Part shown: piece after piece, positions 5,910 to 8,586 of the stretch | Position numbering within the stretch: position 1 is the first letter of the stretch | How the letters are laid out: every line of letters begins with the position of its first letter | Source: JBFGRM01 sp041563675 | GTDB lineage: Bacteria > Nitrospirota > Nitrospiria > Nitrospirales > Nitrospiraceae | Assembly: GCA_041563675.1 (NCBI GenBank) | Contig: JBFGRM010000102.1 | Coordinates: 1 to 8,586, forward strand | Length of the DNA: 8,586 nt | Reading direction: 5' to 3' | Notes under the pieces: model-generated | Database searches by the model: none | What the model was told of the DNA's origin: nothing | The model's input: only the letters and a program-made list of their open reading frames with translations | Position numbers and translations under genes: made by a program

Positions 5910-6202
5910 GGTGGGGTGATCCTCCAGACTGGATGAAGGCCCGTGGCGGCTGATGCAGCGTTCATCCCGATTGCGCCGATGGACCCAGGCTTCACCTTAC
6001 CATCAGGGGACGACTCGATCCAAGGTCGGATGCGGCGACCGTGGCCACGCTCGCCGCCGCCACATGACCCGAGCCGAGCTGGAGGATTTTCCGTTCGAGG
6101 AGGAAGGCTCCGAAGCTGCACCGAGACTCAGGAAAAGGTCCCTGACAGGGTTTCGTGGTGCGGGAACCGGCGCGCCGCCCCGGTCATGCCGACTGGGTGC
6201 GG
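5893..6202. other. 310-base intergenic region between the DUF4197 and PilZ genes
   Basis: No gene is supported here; open frames on both strands look like composition-driven shadows. It must contain the DUF4197 promoter, but the best minus-strand pair I find (TTGGAT, 18 bases, TAAGGT) matches only weakly. Downstream of the PilZ stop there is a GC-rich ACCGG/CCGGT pairing (6166-6170/6180-6184) around a CGGCGCGCCG palindrome (6168-6177). A small CCCTG/CAGGG hairpin follows at about 6140-6150. Neither has a convincing T-run, so termination of the PilZ gene is uncertain. Confidence 0.5.
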
Positions 6203-7156
6203 TCAGGTCAGTCTGCCTGTGCGTTTCAAGCGATGGGCGTAAGACCAGGTCACAAAAATCACGGCCAACCCGATGAGCTTGGCGGCCACCACGTGAGGCA
6301 TTGAGAAGAGGTATGCGAGCCCGTTACTGGTGTACGCGTACCACACGCCATTGAAGAGGGAGATACCGAGCAGGATCAAGAAGAGCCTTGCCGCCACCGC
6401 TCGCAACTGGAACAGGCGGATGGCGGCGACAAGGCCGACCGCTCCCGCCAAAAGCGCCCAGCCAACATCGCCGTTGGGAACTTCATGAAGCAACGCTTCC
6501 TGTGCAGCCGTGAAAGGGAGCGCCCCGGTGCGTAAGTGCGCGAAGGCGGCCAGCGTGAAGGCCGCAAATAGAACGTACAAAATAACTATCGCCCACACGA
6601 GCGTGGGACGTGTCCCGGCACCCTTACGTTTCGAGCGAAGAGGGGCGGTCCGCGCCGGGGGGCGATCCGCCTCCTTCTTTACCGGCTGCTTGCGGACCGT
6701 CTGAATGAGGCGGCCGAGGCCACTCGTGGCCTCGTCTGACATGTAGACAAACTCCAGTCCGAACGCCTGGCCCCTCACCCAAAGGACCACGGCGGAATCG
6801 ATTTTCAACGGCGAGTGAGGGTCAGGGGGGCTCAGTGTCACCTCCAAGAAATCACCACTCTGGGGAACCACGTCGCTTTCGACCTTGCAGCCCGACATCG
6901 ACAGGTCAACGGCGTGCCCCGATCCGGTGAGGGAATGGCCGGAAAACGAGAGGGGTAATCCAATGTTGAACCGGGGGTCTTTGCGTCTTTCCAAGTGAGA
7001 CTCACAATCCGAAGCTGAAGGCGGTCCCGACGGCCCCTCTCGCGCTTGTCCGGCTTGCGCCCCGGCCAGTCTACCATGCTCGTTTGATGGCGCAATGCAT
7101 CGCGTGAATGTGTCCGGCGAACAGGCTGGTCCAGGAGCAAGGGTCTTGCGATGCAA
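6203..7156 (-). CDS. PilZ domain protein with four C-terminal membrane helices
   Basis: The maximal reading is 317 residues from a TTG codon. A PilZ domain spans about residues 55-155, with both cyclic-di-GMP-binding motifs: the RxxxR element at R58-K-D-P-R62 and the D/NxSxxG element at D84-L-S-M-S-G89. A basic, proline-rich linker (156-184) leads to four hydrophobic segments at about 186-206, 232-248, 254-275 and 287-305, ending in a short basic tail. This membrane part resembles small four-helix integral-membrane proteins and carries no motif I can name. The likely role is a membrane-bound receptor that responds to cyclic-di-GMP; the output is unknown. The start is doubtful. Residues 1-54 look non-coding in composition, the TTG has no good ribosome binding site, and a promoter candidate lies inside the extension (7068-7095). 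A TTG at 6994 would give 263 residues beginning LERRKD, right at the PilZ domain. Confidence 0.8.
   Translation of the reverse strand: MHRKTLAPGPACSPDTFTRCIAPSNEHGRLAGAQAGQAREGPSGPPSASDCESHLERRKDPRFNIGLPLSFSGHSLTGSGHAVDLSMSGCKVESDVVPQSGDFLEVTLSPPDPHSPLKIDSAVVLWVRGQAFGLEFVYMSDEATSGLGRLIQTVRKQPVKKEADRPPARTAPLRSKRKGAGTRPTLVWAIVILYVLFAAFTLAAFAHLRTGALPFTAAQEALLHEVPNGDVGWALLAGAVGLVAAIRLFQLRAVAARLFLILLGISLFNGVWYAYTSNGLAYLFSMPHVVAAKLIGLAVIFVTWSYAHRLKRTGRLT
7068..7095 (-). promoter_or_regulatory. Possible extended -10 promoter for the PilZ gene
   Basis: On the minus strand TTGCGC (7090-7095) and TAGACT (7068-7073) are 16 bases apart. The -10 is preceded by TGG, making an extended TGn element. Transcription would start near 7060. 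That is inside the longest form of the PilZ gene, so if real the protein must start downstream, for example at TTG 6994. Box matches are 3 of 6 and 4 of 6. Confidence 0.3.
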
Positions 7157-7466
7157 GATGGCGATCTCGAGCCTGTCACTTCCAGGAATGAGGGCTGTCC
7201 CCTTTATTTTGTCCTACTCTCACTGACCACCTTTCTGTACGTGCCCCCGTTTTCTGACCCTAAGATCTTGACATGAGCCAGAAAGGGCGCTAACCATGGA
7301 GTGAAAATTCCGACTATCAGGAGCTGCACGGGTGGCTCTCATCCCTGAGGACGCTTCCATTGCCGCGGGGTGATGACGGTGCGATCCTCCCCTTCAGAGA
7401 CGGAAGCTCATTGTTGACGCTGAAGGGTCCGCTCCCAGGACCAAGACCCTAAGAAAGGCTGATACG
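7157..7466. other. 310-base divergent intergenic region, possibly with decayed sequence
   Basis: No intact gene is seen between the divergent PilZ and reductase genes. A consensus TTGACA (7268-7273) has only a poor -10 (TAACCA, 7291-7296) after 17 bases. ATG at 7273 gives a six-codon frame (MSQKGR) that stops at 7291-7293. The same frame then stays open from about 7297 to a TAA at 7451-7453, reading WSENSDYQELHGWLSSL and onward, which looks protein-like but lacks a start. The stretch around 7190-7210 (GGGCTGTCCCCTTTATTTT) reminds me of sequence often found beside REP-associated transposase elements. No transposase is present. Confidence 0.4.
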
Positions 7467-8492
7467 GTGTCGGATCGTCCGTCGACGGATGTTTTTATTG
7501 TAGGTGCGGGTGGGATCGGTTGTGCCGTGGGCTATGCCTTGCGCGCGGGCGACTTCGATGTCACCTTCGTGGAGGTCGATGAGCGGAAGGTCGAGTGGGG
7601 CCGGATCCACGGTGTGGGGGTGGATGACCATCCGCTGCTTCCCGCCCGATTCGTGCATTTTGAGAACTGGCACCCTCCCGAAGGATCCTTCGTCCTTCTC
7701 TGCACGAAGTGCTTCGACAATGCGACGGTCCTGGCCCGGCTGCCGGCCTCGGTCCGGATCATGCCGATTCAAAACGGGTTCGATCGCGCGTTGATGAAAC
7801 GCAGCATCATCGAGGGCATCTCGTCCTTCGTCTCCGAATGCCTCCCGGCACGCCCCCACACCAGAATCACCAGGGACGGCGATCTCCATATCGGTCGATG
7901 GGGCGGAGGTGAGGGGGGCTCCATCCCCCCCGTCGTCGAGTCGATGATCCGGGTGCTGGAGCAGCACGGCCACTTTCGGGTCAAGCGGGTTCCCGACGTG
8001 CTGCCCTTCAAGTATTCAAAAGTGATGTACAACGCCGCAATCAGTCCCCTCGCAGCGGTGGCGGGACTGGATAACAGCCAGCTCCTGACGATCCGAAAAG
8101 CCCGTACGCTGTTTTTTCAAATCCTGCGGGAGAATTACGGCATCCTGAAGGCCGCCGGTGTCCCCATGGGGGTCGTCGGTCCGTTCCACCCCGACACGGT
8201 CGACCGCATCCTGCGTGTGCCGGTGGTGGCCCGGCTCATGGCCTGGCCTTTCGCCCGCTCGTTACGCAACACCTATTGCTCCATGTCGGGCGACATTCCC
8301 AGTGGCCGCACGGAAATCGATTACTTCAACGGTCACCTCATCGAGCTGGCCGGTTCGCGTGACATTCCCCTGAATCGGCTCGCCTACAACCTGGTCAAGC
8401 GCATGGAGGTGGAGCGAGCCACGCCGGCTCCCCACTGGCTTGACAAACTGTTCATCGCGCCGAACGCAATCGCACCCGCCTTGACCACCTGA
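7467..8492 (+). CDS. Ketopantoate reductase-family (ApbA/PanE-like) NADP-dependent oxidoreductase
   Basis: A 341-residue cytoplasmic protein with the two-domain architecture of ketopantoate reductases, which reduce 2-dehydropantoate to pantoate with NADPH in pantothenate and CoA synthesis. A Rossmann fold opens at VFIVGAGGIG (9-18), with GxGxxG at 13-18. CTK (79-81) and QNG (102-104) are typical of the cofactor and substrate cleft. Lys185 in YSKVMYN, four residues before Asn189, matches the catalytic Lys-x3-Asn spacing of the E. coli enzyme. The C-terminal helical domain has SMSGDIPSGRTEID (272-285), including the conserved Ser and Glu. It is longer than E. coli PanE (about 300 residues), and divergent family members act on other 2-oxo acids, so I assign the family but not panE. 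GTG start: GAAAGG (7453-7458) lies eight bases upstream. It is followed after three bases by an epimerase gene, an unusual partner for a dedicated pantothenate enzyme. Confidence 0.88.
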   Translation: MSDRPSTDVFIVGAGGIGCAVGYALRAGDFDVTFVEVDERKVEWGRIHGVGVDDHPLLPARFVHFENWHPPEGSFVLLCTKCFDNATVLARLPASVRIMPIQNGFDRALMKRSIIEGISSFVSECLPARPHTRITRDGDLHIGRWGGGEGGSIPPVVESMIRVLEQHGHFRVKRVPDVLPFKYSKVMYNAAISPLAAVAGLDNSQLLTIRKARTLFFQILRENYGILKAAGVPMGVVGPFHPDTVDRILRVPVVARLMAWPFARSLRNTYCSMSGDIPSGRTEIDYFNGHLIELAGSRDIPLNRLAYNLVKRMEVERATPAPHWLDKLFIAPNAIAPALTT

Positions 8493-8495
8493 GGT

Positions 8496-8586
8496 ATGGC
8501 TGACCCTTTCGGAAAAATCCTCGTGACGGGGGGAGCAGGCTTCTTGGGCTCTCACTTGGTGAACCAACTGGTCGCGGAGCACCGGG
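8496..8586 (+). CDS. Extended SDR / NAD-dependent epimerase-dehydratase family protein, 5' fragment
   Basis: Only the first 30 codons are in the window. They read MADPFGKILVTGGAGFLGSH and onward, the N-terminal beta-alpha-beta unit of an extended short-chain dehydrogenase. The cofactor motif GxxGxxG is at G12, G15 and G18 and usually binds NAD(P). Substrate and reaction cannot be told from this part; the family includes sugar-nucleotide epimerases and dehydratases, sterol-type dehydrogenases and reductases. The ATG lies three bases after the TGA of the reductase gene, and the only GAGG (8491-8494) is too close to serve well. Translation is probably coupled to the upstream gene, and the two share an operon. 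Confidence 0.85.
   Translation, partial: MADPFGKILVTGGAGFLGSHLVNQLVAEHR

Noticed and set aside
6166..6184. ACCGG/CCGGT hairpin around CGGCGCGCCG as terminator of the PilZ gene
   Set aside because: The stem is only five base pairs, has no T-run on the minus strand, and such palindromes are common in GC-rich DNA.
7449..7973. A 174-residue minus-strand open frame antisense to the reductase gene
   Set aside because: It is antisense to clear Rossmann-fold coding sequence, and it contains no motif of its own.
7467..8492. Assigning panE to the reductase
   Set aside because: Family motifs fit, but length and operon partner differ from dedicated pantothenate enzymes, and paralogues with other substrates are common.
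1..8586. tRNA, rRNA, CRISPR array, intact insertion sequence or prophage genes
   Set aside because: I found no cloverleaf-like segments, no regularly spaced direct repeats, no transposase or integrase motifs and no structural phage proteins on reading both strands.

Overview
The window is GC-rich, gene-dense bacterial chromosomal DNA. It holds seven complete protein genes and the first codons of an eighth. I see no tRNA, rRNA, CRISPR array, intact insertion sequence or phage gene. A secreted FGE-like protein, an Alvin/YfhL-type 2[4Fe-4S] ferredoxin, a secreted DUF4197 protein, a lipoprotein and a PilZ receptor together suggest a Gram-negative environmental bacterium. The protein style reminds me of Nitrospira/Nitrospirota. 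That assignment is a low-confidence impression and rests on no marker gene.

Layout. (1) 197-1075, minus strand: an exported FGE-sulfatase-domain protein lacking both catalytic cysteines of true formylglycine-generating enzymes. (2) 1076-1605: a 530-base divergent intergenic region with a structured leader ahead of the ferredoxin gene. (3) 1606-1953, plus strand: the ferredoxin, with a strong ribosome binding site, ending at a hairpin shared with the convergent gene. (4) 2096-5892, minus strand: three genes read in the order DUF4197 exported protein, 603-residue alpha-helical protein of unknown family, lipoprotein. The last two are 19 bases apart and clearly cotranscribed. DUF4197 lies 397 bases upstream of the 603-residue gene and may be a separate unit. 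(5) 6203-7156, minus strand: a PilZ domain fused to four predicted membrane helices, with an uncertain start. (6) 7157-7466: divergent intergenic DNA that may contain decayed coding or mobile-element sequence. (7) 7467 to the end, plus strand: a ketopantoate-reductase-family NADP enzyme followed after 3 bases by the start of an extended-SDR/epimerase gene that runs off the window.

How the genes may work together. The ferredoxin is a stand-alone low-potential electron carrier. The three minus-strand genes of the centre look like an envelope-related module: one protein predicted periplasmic, one lipid-anchored and one cytoplasmic or peripheral. Only DUF4197 is a family I recognise, and its function is unknown, so this is the most plausible place for undescribed biology. 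The PilZ-membrane fusion points to cyclic-di-GMP input at the membrane. The reductase/epimerase pair is a two-gene or longer operon of NAD(P)-dependent enzymes whose pathway cannot be read from this window.
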